Positions 44,736 through 57,662 of a stretch of DNA of 64,000 nucleotides are shown here, in pieces. Numbering within the stretch: the first letter of the stretch is position 1; the number at the start of each line of letters is the position of its first letter. This DNA comes from Ignavibacteriota bacterium (lineage in GTDB: Bacteria; Bacteroidota; Ignavibacteria; Ignavibacteriales; Ignavibacteriaceae), in contig CP053447.1 of assembly GCA_013285425.1 (NCBI GenBank), forward strand, positions 3,478,001-3,542,000, given 5' to 3'. A program made the translations under genes and the position numbers. The notes under the pieces are model-generated. The model searched no databases and was not told the DNA's origin. It saw only the letters and a list, made by a program, of their open reading frames with translations.

Positions 44736-45989
44736 TTGCAGATATGCATATTTGAAGATGAAAATTATTCTAATCTGGAGCCGTTAGTTTACTCCAGACC
44801 TGTTTATGATCTCTTTTGTGGGGTTGAATCACTAAAACAGAGAATAATAAGTAGTTATGGTAATGTTAAGATTACACTTCACTGCCGACCTTATTTGGAA
44901 GAGGCGGTAAAGCGTAATAACCCTGCCTGTTTTGTTAACAGAATAGAAGAATCAGAATGTTTATTTATCAATGGAAGAGTTATTGCTCCGCCAAACATAT
45001 CTGAATTGCTTCCACTGACAAGTTCTGAAGATAAAGTATTTGTAAATGAAGATACAGTTGTTGCCGCTTATCTGTCAGGAACAAATCTAAAGTATAAATT
45101 AGCACATTTAAAAGATCTTTTTTCGATAAATGATTTTAATAGTCTTCCGATAAAGATATTAGATCTTAAGTGCGCTAATTATTTATGGGATATGATTTTT
45201 TACAATGGTTCCCAGATAGCATTGGATTTTAACCGTTTTAAGATGCTTAACAAAGAGAATTTTATAAGTCAGGCTGAGCATCATATTCGGCTAATAGACA
45301 AAGAAAATATTTTCATTGGAAGAAATGTTATTATTAAACCGGGTGTTGTTATTGACGCTTCAAACGGACCGGTGATAATTGATGATGATGTTTTCATTTA
45401 TCCTAATTCCTTTATTGAGGGTCCCTGCTTTATCGGAGCTTCAACTAAAATAAAAGCAGGAGCAACAATTTATGGAAATACATCCATTGGTAAAGTTTGT
45501 AAAATAGGCGGTGAGGTTGAAGGATCCATTTTTATGGATTACTCAAATAAGCAGCATGCAGGATTTATCGGACATTCATATATCGGCAGCTGGGTTAATC
45601 TTGGTGCAGGTACAAATAACAGCGATCTTAAAAACAATTATTCCTTAATTAAAATTAATTTAAGCAATAAAGTAGTTGATAGTAACCATCGCTTTTTAGG
45701 GATGATGATAGGAGACCACTCTAAAAGTGCTATTAACACAAAGTTTAACACAGGTACTGTTGTTGGTTTTGCTTGTAATATTTTTTCTTCGGGATTTCCG
45801 GATAAATACATACCATCATTTATCTGGGGCGGAGATAGTTCATCAAAGGTTTACGATGTTAATAAAGCAATAGAGACAGCAAGAATAGTAATAAACAGAA
45901 GAAATATCGATTTTGATAGTGTTGATGAGAAATTATTTAAATTTATTTTTGAATTGACTCAATCAGACAGAGAAAAAAGAGGTTATTAG
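44736..45989 (+). CDS. GlmU-like sugar nucleotidyltransferase / acyltransferase
   Basis: This 417-residue protein starts at TTG 44736. The N-terminal half is a divergent nucleotidyltransferase with PLVYSRPVYDLFCGVESL. The C-terminal half is a left-handed beta-helix of hexapeptide repeats (IFIGRNVIIKPGVVI, FIEGPCFIGASTKIKAGA, GEVEGSIFMDYSNKQHAGFI). This matches the alternative GlmU form found in Bacteroidota, proposed to make UDP-N-acetylglucosamine. The classical GlmU signature is absent. The reaction is by family inference. Confidence 0.78.
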   Translation: MQICIFEDENYSNLEPLVYSRPVYDLFCGVESLKQRIISSYGNVKITLHCRPYLEEAVKRNNPACFVNRIEESECLFINGRVIAPPNISELLPLTSSEDKVFVNEDTVVAAYLSGTNLKYKLAHLKDLFSINDFNSLPIKILDLKCANYLWDMIFYNGSQIALDFNRFKMLNKENFISQAEHHIRLIDKENIFIGRNVIIKPGVVIDASNGPVIIDDDVFIYPNSFIEGPCFIGASTKIKAGATIYGNTSIGKVCKIGGEVEGSIFMDYSNKQHAGFIGHSYIGSWVNLGAGTNNSDLKNNYSLIKINLSNKVVDSNHRFLGMMIGDHSKSAINTKFNTGTVVGFACNIFSSGFPDKYIPSFIWGGDSSSKVYDVNKAIETARIVINRRNIDFDSVDEKLFKFIFELTQSDREKRGY

Positions 45990-47441
45990 TTGGAAGACTT
46001 TAACGCACAAAGTAAAGAACAAAATAAATTGAATGAATCAGAAAATAACAACGATCAGATTAATGAAATTAAAGATCCTGTACATTTAGAAGAACACAAA
46101 GTGATTGATCTTTATCAGGGAGTAAGAGGGCTTGCGGTTAAAATACTTAACCGTGTAGAAAGAACTGATGCTTATCTGGAAAAATTACTTGATAATGAGT
46201 TAAGAAATTCAGAGCTGAATGGACCTGATAAAGCCTTACTTTACGAAATTGTCCATGGAGTTACAAGATGGCAGGGCAGACTTGATTGGATACTTAACGG
46301 ATTTTATAAAGGACAGTTTTCAAAGGCAATTCCCAATCTAAAAAATGGTTTACGCGTTGCACTTTATCAGATTATGTTTCTTGACAGAATTCCTGATCAT
46401 GCTGCTGTTAATGAAGCAGTGGAATTTGTAAAAAAACTTCAAGGGCAAAAACCCGCAGATCTTACCAATGCTGTTTTAAGAAATATTATTCGAAACAAAA
46501 GTGCTATACGGTATCCGGATCCAAATGAAGATATTATCGGCTATCTGAGCGCTTATTATTCTCATCCTTCCTGGATGGTAAAAAGATATCTTGAAAGATT
46601 TGGCAGAGAAGAAACAGAAAAACTCCTGATTGCAAATAATGAAAAACCATATCTCACCCTGCGTGTTAATGCAATTAAAGCTGATATCGCCGGCTTCAAA
46701 GCTTTATTGGAACAAGTTAATCTAAAATATCGTCCGGGAAAATTTCTCGAAGAATTTGTTCAGCTTCAAAACCTTACTAACATAACAGCATGGGAATATT
46801 ATCAGAAAGGTTATTTTAATATACAAGATGAAAGCGCAGGCTTGGCAGTCAGATTGCTCGACGTTCACCCCGGGATGAATGTTCTTGATATGTGCTCAGC
46901 ACCGGGAGGAAAAACTGCATATCTCGGTTCTCTAATGAAAAATCAGGGAAAGATAACTGCGCTTGACAGATATGAGGGAAGATTGAATCTTGTCAGAAAA
47001 AATAATGATCGGCTTGGATTAAAGATTGTTGAAACCATTGAAATCGACGCACTTGAATATGAATCAGAGCCTTATGACAGAGTGCTTGCTGATGTTCCCT
47101 GCAGCGGTACAGGCACGTTATCAAAAAAGCCGGATATCAAATGGAAAAAAGATATTTTTGATTTAAGAAAAATGACAGATAATCAGTTGAAACTTTTATC
47201 CAAAGCATCTGCTTTGGTTAAAAAGGGCGGAGTTATAGTTTATAGTACCTGTTCAATTGAACCAGAAGAAAATTATGAGATTGTTAAAAAGTTTTTAGAA
47301 ACACATCCGGATTTTAGATTTGAATCAGCAAAAGGAAAACTTGCTGATAGTCTTGTTGATGAAAATGGCTGTATTCAGACTTTTCCTCATAAACATTTAA
47401 TGGATGGTGCATTTGCCGCAAAACTTATCAGAATTAATTAA
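45990..47441 (+). CDS. rsmB: 16S rRNA (cytosine(967)-C5)-methyltransferase RsmB
   Basis: The start is TTG 45990, directly after the GlmU-like stop. The protein has 483 residues. An N-terminal NusB-like domain (LLYEIVHGVTRWQGRLDWIL) precedes the methyltransferase with MCSAPGGKTAYLGSL, DVPCSGTGTLSKKPDIKW (catalytic Cys) and STCSIEPEENYEIV (second Cys). It methylates C967 of 16S rRNA using SAM. The first 40 residues, acidic and without family signal, may be a species-specific extension or a mis-chosen start. Confidence 0.93.
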   Translation: MEDFNAQSKEQNKLNESENNNDQINEIKDPVHLEEHKVIDLYQGVRGLAVKILNRVERTDAYLEKLLDNELRNSELNGPDKALLYEIVHGVTRWQGRLDWILNGFYKGQFSKAIPNLKNGLRVALYQIMFLDRIPDHAAVNEAVEFVKKLQGQKPADLTNAVLRNIIRNKSAIRYPDPNEDIIGYLSAYYSHPSWMVKRYLERFGREETEKLLIANNEKPYLTLRVNAIKADIAGFKALLEQVNLKYRPGKFLEEFVQLQNLTNITAWEYYQKGYFNIQDESAGLAVRLLDVHPGMNVLDMCSAPGGKTAYLGSLMKNQGKITALDRYEGRLNLVRKNNDRLGLKIVETIEIDALEYESEPYDRVLADVPCSGTGTLSKKPDIKWKKDIFDLRKMTDNQLKLLSKASALVKKGGVIVYSTCSIEPEENYEIVKKFLETHPDFRFESAKGKLADSLVDENGCIQTFPHKHLMDGAFAAKLIRIN

Positions 47442-47458
47442 AAAAATATTTCAATATT

Positions 47459-50412
<2,954 letters not shown>

Positions 50413-50414
50413 AG

Positions 50415-50945
50415 ATGATTGAATCAATTAAAAATAATATTTCAAGATTTTTTATATCTAATAAATTAAAGCACAATGAATTGAGTGAGCAGGACTTTTC
50501 CCAGGCACTTAAGCGTTCAGGCTCATTTTTAGTTTTAATGCCTGAGGATGAAAAGGATTTTAGAGCAAGTTTTGTTGTTCTTGAACATCTTGATCACCTT
50601 AATAAAGCTGTAAAAATTTTAACCCGCGATTATCGGATAAGCCTAATGCCTGCAAAGTTCAGAAACAGATCAATTGAGTTTGGAGTAAACGATCTTAACA
50701 AACTAAATCTGCCCAGTCATAAACTGATTGGTAAACTTTCTGAGATGAAATATGACGGAGTTATTGATCTTAACAGAAAAGATGAGTTGTTTTACAGCTA
50801 TGCAGCAAATATCGTTAACGCGAAAATCAGGATAGGTTATTCAAAAAAGAATTCGGATAAATACTATAATTTTCAGATAGCGAATAATGATGTAGAGTCA
50901 GAGGTATCGTATAGTAATTTCTTAAATTGTTTAAAAATGTTTTAG
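50415..50945 (+). CDS. unknown protein, weakly like the N-terminal part of heptosyltransferases
   Basis: This 176-residue protein is not clearly recognised. It has no signal peptide or membrane helix. The middle stretch (FLVLMPEDEKDFRASFVVLEHL, seen as FLVLMPEDEKDFRAS) and KYDGVIDLNRKDELFYSYAA have the strand-helix order and the D-L-x-x pattern seen in GT9 (heptosyltransferase) N-domains, but the donor-binding half is missing. It lies two bases after ligA and ahead of a STAS protein. The GT-like reading is a guess. Confidence 0.4.
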   Translation: MIESIKNNISRFFISNKLKHNELSEQDFSQALKRSGSFLVLMPEDEKDFRASFVVLEHLDHLNKAVKILTRDYRISLMPAKFRNRSIEFGVNDLNKLNLPSHKLIGKLSEMKYDGVIDLNRKDELFYSYAANIVNAKIRIGYSKKNSDKYYNFQIANNDVESEVSYSNFLNCLKMF

Positions 50946-50953
50946 GGTGCTTT

Positions 50954-51298
50954 ATGAATTTTGAAACAAAACATTTTGGAGATGTAACAGTTTTCAAATT
51001 AAATGAAAAAAGACTGGATACAAGTATTTCAGGTTTGCTTAAAGGGGAGTTTACAATGATTCTGAAGGTTGAAGGAGTTAATAAGTTTATAATTGATTTA
51101 AGCGAAGTTGAAAGCTGTGACAGCTCCGGCTTAAGTGCTATACTTGTTGCAAACAGAATTGTCTCTGCAAACGAAGGGCAAATGAGACTTGCTGCGCCGT
51201 CAGAGAAAGTTCACAACCTGATTAAAATTACTCAACTTGACCGCGTTTTACCGGTTACATCTACAGTTGATGAAGCATTAAAGGACCTTGGGAGTTAA
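50954..51298 (+). CDS. STAS-domain anti-anti-sigma factor-like protein
   Basis: The start is placed at ATG 50954 (MNFETKHFGDVTVFKL) because the family begins there. The protein has 114 residues, one STAS domain, with the phosphorylatable serine region CDSSGLSAILVANRI and MRLAAPSEKVHNLIKI. Such proteins bind anti-sigma kinases or other partners. No kinase or phosphatase partner is adjacent, and the ECF pair at 37899 is not of this type. The partner is unknown. Confidence 0.9.
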   Translation: MNFETKHFGDVTVFKLNEKRLDTSISGLLKGEFTMILKVEGVNKFIIDLSEVESCDSSGLSAILVANRIVSANEGQMRLAAPSEKVHNLIKITQLDRVLPVTSTVDEALKDLGS

Positions 51299-52762
51299 GT
51301 GCAGCATTTATCTTATATCGATTATACAATAATTGTTATTTACCTGATCGCAATTGCAAGTCTGGGTAAGATCCGCGGTGGTAAACAAAAAACCGTAAAA
51401 GATTATTTTGTAGGCTCTCAGGAAGTTCCATGGTGGGCAATAAGCTTTTCAATTGTTGCTGCTGAAACCAGTACGCTTACATTTATTTCCATTCCCGGTC
51501 TAGCATATCTGACAAACCTAAATTTTCTGCAGCTTACTTTTGGATATTTGCTTGGTAGAATTATTGTTGCAGCCTATTTTCTTCCCGCTTATTATAAGGG
51601 CGAACTTTCAACAGCATACTCCTATCTGCAGAACAGGTTTGGTAATAAAACAAGATCAATGGCATCTGTAACTTTTCTGTTTACAAGAATTGCATCCGAT
51701 GGAGTAAGATTATTTGCTACTGCAATTCCACTTTATCTTATGCTTGATATTCAGCCGATTGTTGCAATTGTTATTATGGCGATTGTTGCTTTGCTTTATA
51801 CATTTACCGGCGGATTGAAGGGGGTAATCTGGGTTGATGCAGTTCAGATGATAATTTATATCGGCGGTGCAATTGTATCTGTATTTTATCTGTTTCATTT
51901 TATTCCACTTTCTTTTAGCGAAATATTTGATTCAACTGATGTAAGTTCAAAGCTTAGCATCATCAATTTTGGATTTGAGAACGGTGTTAAAGGATTCTTT
52001 TCACAACCATATACATTGATAAGCGGTATTATCGGCGGTGCTTTTTTATCAATGTCTTCACACGGAACTGATCAACTGATTGTGCAAAGACTGCTTGCTG
52101 CAAAAAATCTTGCCGAAAGTAAAAAAGCAATTGTTACAACGGGAGTAATAATAATATTTCAGTTTGCTCTTTTCTTATTTATCGGAATTTTATTGTACGT
52201 CTATTACGGAAATATTGATTTAAAATCCGATGAGATATTTCCAAAATTTATCATTGAAGTTCTACCGGTTGGAATCAAAGGACTGATAATTGCTGGCTTA
52301 TTTGCTGCGGCATTATCAACACTTGCAGGCTCAATCACATCTCTTTCATCATCTGTTATGATTGATCTTTATCTTCCATTTACAAAATCAACTGATGAAA
52401 AAAGAAATTTATTGCTTTCCAAAATGTTAACAATATTCTGGGCAGTAATGCTGATATTTTCTGCTTTTATATTTATGAACAGTCCGGGAACTGTTGTTGA
52501 ACTTGCGTTAAGTATTGCTTCGTTTACTTATGGAGGATTGCTTGGAGTTTTTCTGTTGGGCTTGTCAAATAAAAATGTACAACAGAAGCATGCTATTCCG
52601 GCTTTCTTTGCCGCAATTATTTGTATGAGCTTCATAATACTGTTTAATGTTGTAGCCTGGACTTGGTTTGTATTAATTGGAGTTTTAATAACTTTAATTG
52701 TTGGAAACACTCTGCATTTGATATTCGGAAAAGAAGAAACAGTTAAGCATCCTTTAGAATAA
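51299..52762 (+). CDS. sodium/solute symporter family protein
   Basis: This 487-residue protein starts at GTG 51299 directly after the STAS gene. It has about 13 membrane helices. SSS-family signals are DYFVGSQEVPWWAISFSIVA, TLTFISIPGLAY, TFTGGLKGVIWVDAVQM and an SxS site near ALSTLAGSITSLSSSVMIDLY. It takes up an organic solute using the sodium gradient. The substrate cannot be read from sequence. Confidence 0.93.
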   Translation: MQHLSYIDYTIIVIYLIAIASLGKIRGGKQKTVKDYFVGSQEVPWWAISFSIVAAETSTLTFISIPGLAYLTNLNFLQLTFGYLLGRIIVAAYFLPAYYKGELSTAYSYLQNRFGNKTRSMASVTFLFTRIASDGVRLFATAIPLYLMLDIQPIVAIVIMAIVALLYTFTGGLKGVIWVDAVQMIIYIGGAIVSVFYLFHFIPLSFSEIFDSTDVSSKLSIINFGFENGVKGFFSQPYTLISGIIGGAFLSMSSHGTDQLIVQRLLAAKNLAESKKAIVTTGVIIIFQFALFLFIGILLYVYYGNIDLKSDEIFPKFIIEVLPVGIKGLIIAGLFAAALSTLAGSITSLSSSVMIDLYLPFTKSTDEKRNLLLSKMLTIFWAVMLIFSAFIFMNSPGTVVELALSIASFTYGGLLGVFLLGLSNKNVQQKHAIPAFFAAIICMSFIILFNVVAWTWFVLIGVLITLIVGNTLHLIFGKEETVKHPLE

Positions 52763-52861
52763 ATTTTATAAGATGATATTCATTTAGCTGTAAGAATCTT
52801 ATATTAGATATTAAAAACAATTCTAAGCAGCATTTAACTGATAATATATCGAAAGGTAAAA

Positions 52862-54610
52862 ATGGAATTCCTGGATTACTTAATCGTTATTGCCTACTTC
52901 ATATTTTCTATAATAATTGCTTTAATCTATTACAAAAAGGCTGGCAAAAGCACTGATGATTTTTTTCTATCAGGGCGTAATTTGCCATGGTATTTAGCCG
53001 GGCTTTCTATGGTTGCTACAACTTTTGCTGCCGATACACCACTGGCTGTTACAGAACTTGTTGCTAAAAACGGTATCTCGGGTAATTGGTTATGGTGGAA
53101 TTTTGCATTCGGCGGAATGCTTACCGTTTTTTTCTTTGCCCGACTTTGGAGACGAGCCGGAATTATGACCGAAGCTGAGTTTGCCGAAATACGATACTCA
53201 GGTAAACCAGCAAGATTTTTAAGAGGATTCAGAGCTTTATATCTTGGTCTGTTTATGAATGTAATTATTATCGGATGGGTCAATAAAGCAATGACTTCAA
53301 TTCTTGTAGGTTTATTCGGTATCGATGAATCAATTGTTCTGCTTTATGTATTTGGGGCAATGATATTGGTTGCTGTATATTCTGCAATATCAGGTCTTTG
53401 GGGGGTTGTTGTTACAGATGCGTTTCAGTTTTTTATTGCAATCACCGGGTGTATTATTCTTGCTGTTATTGTTGTCAATTCACCGCAAGTTGGCGGAATG
53501 ACTGGATTGCAGGAAAAACTACCTGATTATGTTTTCAATTTTTTCCCAACTATTTCTGATGTTCCCACAGCAGCCGGTACTTTGGCAATGACAACATTTT
53601 CCTTTCTTGCCTATATAGGGATAATCTGGTGGGCATCCTGGTACCCCGGCGCAGAACCTGGCGGAGGCGGATATGTAGCTCAAAGAATGATGTCGGCTAA
53701 GAATGAAAAACATTCATTGTTTGCTACATTGTTTTTTCAGATAGCTCATTATACAATCAGACCATGGCCCTGGATTGTTGTTGGACTTGCATCCTTGGTA
53801 CTTTATCCTGAACTATCAGACTCGGAAAAAGCAATGGGATATATTTATGCTATGAGGGATTTTCTTCCTGTTGGTCTGAAAGGATTACTTGTTGCGGCGT
53901 TCTTTGCTGCTTATATGAGTACAATTGCTACTCAGTTAAATTGGGGAACTTCATATATAGTCAATGATTTTTATAAAAGATTTGTTGTTACAAACAAAAA
54001 GGAATCTTTTTATGTTTTAAGCTCAAGAATTGTTACAATAATATTGATGCTTATTTCTTTGATAGTTACACTTTTCATTAATAAAATTTCAGGGGCATGG
54101 GCTTTTATAATTGAGTGCGGTGCGGGGGTCGGATTAGTTTTGATACTAAGATGGTTTTGGTGGAGAATAAATGCCTGGTCCGAAATTTTTGCTATGATAA
54201 CACCATTTATTATTCTTCCGGTTATAAATTATATGGGAATTGAATTTCCGTATAGTTTGTTTATCATAGTTCCATCAGCAACAATTGTATGGATAATAGT
54301 TACCCTGCTTACTAAACCCACAGAAGATGAAGTACTTAAGTCATTTTATAGAAAAATTCATCCAGGCGGAATAATGTGGAAAAAAATATCTTCTCAGCTT
54401 CCCGAAGTTGAAAGTGATTCAGGATTTTTAAAACTGTTTATTAACTGGATTATTGGAGTTATTTTAGTTTATTCAATTTTATTTGGAACGGGTAAATTAC
54501 TATTAAACGATTATACGGGATTTATTATTTATATTCTTATAGCAGTAATTTCAATTGTTATTCTTTATCTAAATATTTCAAAAATTGGCTGGAAAAAATT
54601 AGCTGAATAA
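52862..54610 (+). CDS. sodium/solute symporter family protein (large form)
   Basis: This 582-residue protein has about 13-15 membrane helices. It starts with DYLIVIAYFIFSIIIALIYY and has DDFFLSGRNLPWYLAGLSMV, TFAADTPLAVTELV, SGLWGVVVTDAFQFFIAI and FAAYMSTIATQLNWGTSYIV. It belongs to the same broad SSS family as the gene before it but is a separate, longer subtype with an extra C-terminal region. Substrate unknown. The 99-base gap suggests a separate or weakly linked transcript. Confidence 0.92.
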   Translation: MEFLDYLIVIAYFIFSIIIALIYYKKAGKSTDDFFLSGRNLPWYLAGLSMVATTFAADTPLAVTELVAKNGISGNWLWWNFAFGGMLTVFFFARLWRRAGIMTEAEFAEIRYSGKPARFLRGFRALYLGLFMNVIIIGWVNKAMTSILVGLFGIDESIVLLYVFGAMILVAVYSAISGLWGVVVTDAFQFFIAITGCIILAVIVVNSPQVGGMTGLQEKLPDYVFNFFPTISDVPTAAGTLAMTTFSFLAYIGIIWWASWYPGAEPGGGGYVAQRMMSAKNEKHSLFATLFFQIAHYTIRPWPWIVVGLASLVLYPELSDSEKAMGYIYAMRDFLPVGLKGLLVAAFFAAYMSTIATQLNWGTSYIVNDFYKRFVVTNKKESFYVLSSRIVTIILMLISLIVTLFINKISGAWAFIIECGAGVGLVLILRWFWWRINAWSEIFAMITPFIILPVINYMGIEFPYSLFIIVPSATIVWIIVTLLTKPTEDEVLKSFYRKIHPGGIMWKKISSQLPEVESDSGFLKLFINWIIGVILVYSILFGTGKLLLNDYTGFIIYILIAVISIVILYLNISKIGWKKLAE

Positions 54611-54611
54611 G

Positions 54612-55460
54612 ATGTTTGATCTGAACAAATTAAAGAAAATAGAGTTTATTCTATTTGATGTTGACGGAACTTTGGTTAATGATGCAGGCGAAATAGGAGA
54701 GCGGACAAAACAATTAGTAATGAATCTTAAAAAACTGGGTGTAAACTTTTCATTTGCTTCCGGCAGACTGCATTCAGCCCTTATTCCGCTTGCCGAAGAA
54801 CTGAAGCTGTATTCTCCGATGATTTCGCTTGATGGAACAGTGATTAAAAGTATTTCGGAAAAAAATTTTGTTTACAGGTCTTATCTGAAGGAAAAACATG
54901 TAAAAAAAGCAATTGAGCTTTCAGAAAAATATATGGTTAATATTGCTCTCTGTCATAATGATGCTATATACTTTACAGAGCAAAATTCTGTAATACCCAA
55001 GTTGATGGAAAAATTCGGAGCTCCATATAAAGAAGTTGAATCTTACGATAATCTTACTAACAGTACTCTTGAACTTGTTTTTGCCGGTGATAATAGACCT
55101 GCTGTTGCATATATAAGAGATAAGTTTATTTTTCCATTTTCGATCGGTACTTCAATTTCATTTTTCAGGTCACAAACACACGAAAGCATCTATTATCTGG
55201 AAATTAGAAGATCTGGATCGTCAAAAGGAAAAGCGATGAAGCGTCTTTTAAAACATCTAAATATTCAGGAAGATAAGACAGCAGTGCTCGGCGATTGGTA
55301 TAATGATATCAGTATGTTTGAAAGTAAAGCATTAAAAATTGCACCATCTAATGCAATTTCTGAACTAAAGAATAAAGCTGACCTTGTTTTGAAGAAATCA
55401 AATAACCAAGAAGCAGCAGCAGAATTTCTGGAAGAATTATTAAAAGCAAAAATGTCTTAA
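54612..55460 (+). CDS. Cof-type HAD-family hydrolase
   Basis: This 282-residue protein has the HAD motifs in order: FDVDGTLVNDAG (nucleophile Asp), SGRLHSALIPLAEEL, Lys in SSKGKAMKRLL, and GDWYNDISMFESKA. The large C2 cap is of Cof type. These enzymes remove phosphate from sugar phosphates or flavin-type substrates. It starts one base after the symporter, so the two may be co-transcribed. Exact substrate unknown. Confidence 0.92.
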   Translation: MFDLNKLKKIEFILFDVDGTLVNDAGEIGERTKQLVMNLKKLGVNFSFASGRLHSALIPLAEELKLYSPMISLDGTVIKSISEKNFVYRSYLKEKHVKKAIELSEKYMVNIALCHNDAIYFTEQNSVIPKLMEKFGAPYKEVESYDNLTNSTLELVFAGDNRPAVAYIRDKFIFPFSIGTSISFFRSQTHESIYYLEIRRSGSSKGKAMKRLLKHLNIQEDKTAVLGDWYNDISMFESKALKIAPSNAISELKNKADLVLKKSNNQEAAAEFLEELLKAKMS

Positions 55461-55463
55461 TAT

Positions 55464-57662
55464 ATGAGTAATATAAAAGAATTAACTAAACCTACAGGTT
55501 TGAAAAGAAAACTTATAATCGGGATTATTACAGTTATCCTGATTGTGATGATGTTTCCTAAAGGTGAATCAATAGAGTTTGAGGTAAGTGAAGGAGCTAT
55601 CTGGACAAACGAAGACCTTATTGCACCGTTCAGCTTTCCTATAATTAAAGAGAAACAAGCGTATTTAAACGAAGTAGCACTTGCTGAAAAATCTGTTTAT
55701 CCTGTTTTTAATAACTATGCTGATAAAAGAAGTGATTCCTTAAAAATATTTGCTGAATATATTACCGGTGTAATCGATGATAATCTAAGTAAAGATCAGC
55801 AATCTTATGTTAACCCTACTTTCTTAAGCACAAATGCATTTATTCAATTATTAAATCTCAGAAGAGTTCAGAAAAAATCACCGCATTCGGCTGTTAATAG
55901 TTTAGAGAGAATGTTTAAACAGACAGATTTAATTACAGAGTCAATTAGTAAAAAAGGAATATTAAGTATTGATAGTAAAAATAAATTTAAAGATAGTATA
56001 GCTGTTAGAGTTGGTAATGTAGATCGGATTGAACCAGTAAGCAAATTTTACTTTTATGATCAGGCAAAAACAGAAACAAGAAATAAAATTATTGAGTTAA
56101 GATATTCTAATGAAGTTACAGAGGCACTTGTTGAGTTTACTTTGCATTTTATAAAACCAAATTTGGTTTATAACGAAGATGCAACAAAACTTGAAACTGA
56201 ACAGGCAAGAGACAATGTTTCAAAATATTCTGGAATCGTAAACGAGAATGAAAGAATTATAGCTAAACACGATAGGATAACTCCGCAGGCAAAACTAAAG
56301 ATTGAATCTTATAAAGAAGCAAAGGGAGAAACTATTGGGCAGGAGAAGATCTTTTTACAGCTCATTGGTAAGTTCTTACACATATCTTTTTTTATTACTA
56401 TTCTTACTATATATCTGTTCCTGTTCAGAAAGAAGATATTTTATGATAACACCAAAATTATATTGATATCCATACTTATAATTTTTGTTTCATTTGTTAC
56501 TTATTTAATAAATCAGATAACGGTTAAAGCACCCATACAATATTTGATTTTTGTTCCTGCTGCTTCAATGATTTTTACGATTGTATTTGACTCCCGTGTT
56601 GGTTTTTATCTTACTGTAATCCTTTCTCTGATTGTAGGAGCATTACGCGGTAATGATTATACTTTTATGGCAATGAATTTTATTGCTGGCGGTTTATCAG
56701 TTTATACCGTAAGAGATATAAAAAACAGAACACAAATATTCAGATCATTTCTTTTTATTCTTATTGGTTACAGCGCATCGATTATAGCATTTGGATTAGA
56801 ACGGTTTGCACCGGTTGATACGATGCTTGTTGAACTGGCGTTTGCAGCATCAAATGCATTGATAAGTCCGGTCTTAACTTTCGGTCTGCTTATCTTTTTT
56901 GAAAGATTGTTTAACATAACAACAGATTTAACACTGCTGGAATATTCTAATTTTGACAGACCTCTATTACGCGAATTAGCAAGAAAAGCACCGGGAACAT
57001 TTAATCACTCGATGACAATGGGAACTATTGCCGAAGCAGCAGCAGAACAAATTAATGCAAATGCTTTGCTGGCAAGAGTCGGTGCATATTATCACGATAT
57101 AGGAAAAACCATATCACCTCAGGGTTTTGTGGAAAATCAATTGAATAATCAGAATGTGCATGAAAATCTTCCGCCCGAAGAAAGTGCCGCAATGATAGTA
57201 AGACACGTTAACGAAGGAATTGAACTTGCAAAACAAAACAAACTTCCCGATGTGCTTATTGATTTTATTCCGATGCATCATGGAACAACTGTAAGTAATT
57301 ATTTTTATGAAAAAGCCAAGAAACTTTATGGCGAAGATAAAGTTGATATTAACGACTACAGATATCCTGGACCAAAACCTAACTCAAAAGAGACAGCAAT
57401 AGTTATGCTGGCTGATGGATGTGAATCTGCTGTAAGATCTATTGTTGATCCTGATGCACAAAAAGTTGAAAATATAATTAATAATATTTTTAACTCAAGA
57501 TTAAAAGAAGGTCAGTTGGATGAAGCACCAATAACCTTCAGGGATATTACAAAAATGAAAGAAGCTTTTCTTTCTATTCTGCTCAGTCAGCATCACAAAA
57601 GAATTAAATATCCAAAACAGGAAGAAGTAGAAAAAGGAATAGATAGTGATAAAGATAAGTAA
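55464..57662 (+). CDS. 7TM HD-domain phosphodiesterase (PgpH-like)
   Basis: This 732-residue protein has an N-terminal helix, an extracellular 7TMR-HDED domain (about 40-290), seven membrane helices (about 300-480) and a cytoplasmic HD domain. HD residues are in GTFNHSMTMGTIAEAAA, GAYYHDIGKTISP, FIPMHHGTT and VMLADGCESAVRS. The layout matches PgpH, which degrades cyclic di-AMP in Firmicutes. Whether this host makes c-di-AMP cannot be told here. It ends overlapping the xer start by one base. Confidence 0.9.
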   Translation: MSNIKELTKPTGLKRKLIIGIITVILIVMMFPKGESIEFEVSEGAIWTNEDLIAPFSFPIIKEKQAYLNEVALAEKSVYPVFNNYADKRSDSLKIFAEYITGVIDDNLSKDQQSYVNPTFLSTNAFIQLLNLRRVQKKSPHSAVNSLERMFKQTDLITESISKKGILSIDSKNKFKDSIAVRVGNVDRIEPVSKFYFYDQAKTETRNKIIELRYSNEVTEALVEFTLHFIKPNLVYNEDATKLETEQARDNVSKYSGIVNENERIIAKHDRITPQAKLKIESYKEAKGETIGQEKIFLQLIGKFLHISFFITILTIYLFLFRKKIFYDNTKIILISILIIFVSFVTYLINQITVKAPIQYLIFVPAASMIFTIVFDSRVGFYLTVILSLIVGALRGNDYTFMAMNFIAGGLSVYTVRDIKNRTQIFRSFLFILIGYSASIIAFGLERFAPVDTMLVELAFAASNALISPVLTFGLLIFFERLFNITTDLTLLEYSNFDRPLLRELARKAPGTFNHSMTMGTIAEAAAEQINANALLARVGAYYHDIGKTISPQGFVENQLNNQNVHENLPPEESAAMIVRHVNEGIELAKQNKLPDVLIDFIPMHHGTTVSNYFYEKAKKLYGEDKVDINDYRYPGPKPNSKETAIVMLADGCESAVRSIVDPDAQKVENIINNIFNSRLKEGQLDEAPITFRDITKMKEAFLSILLSQHHKRIKYPKQEEVEKGIDSDKDK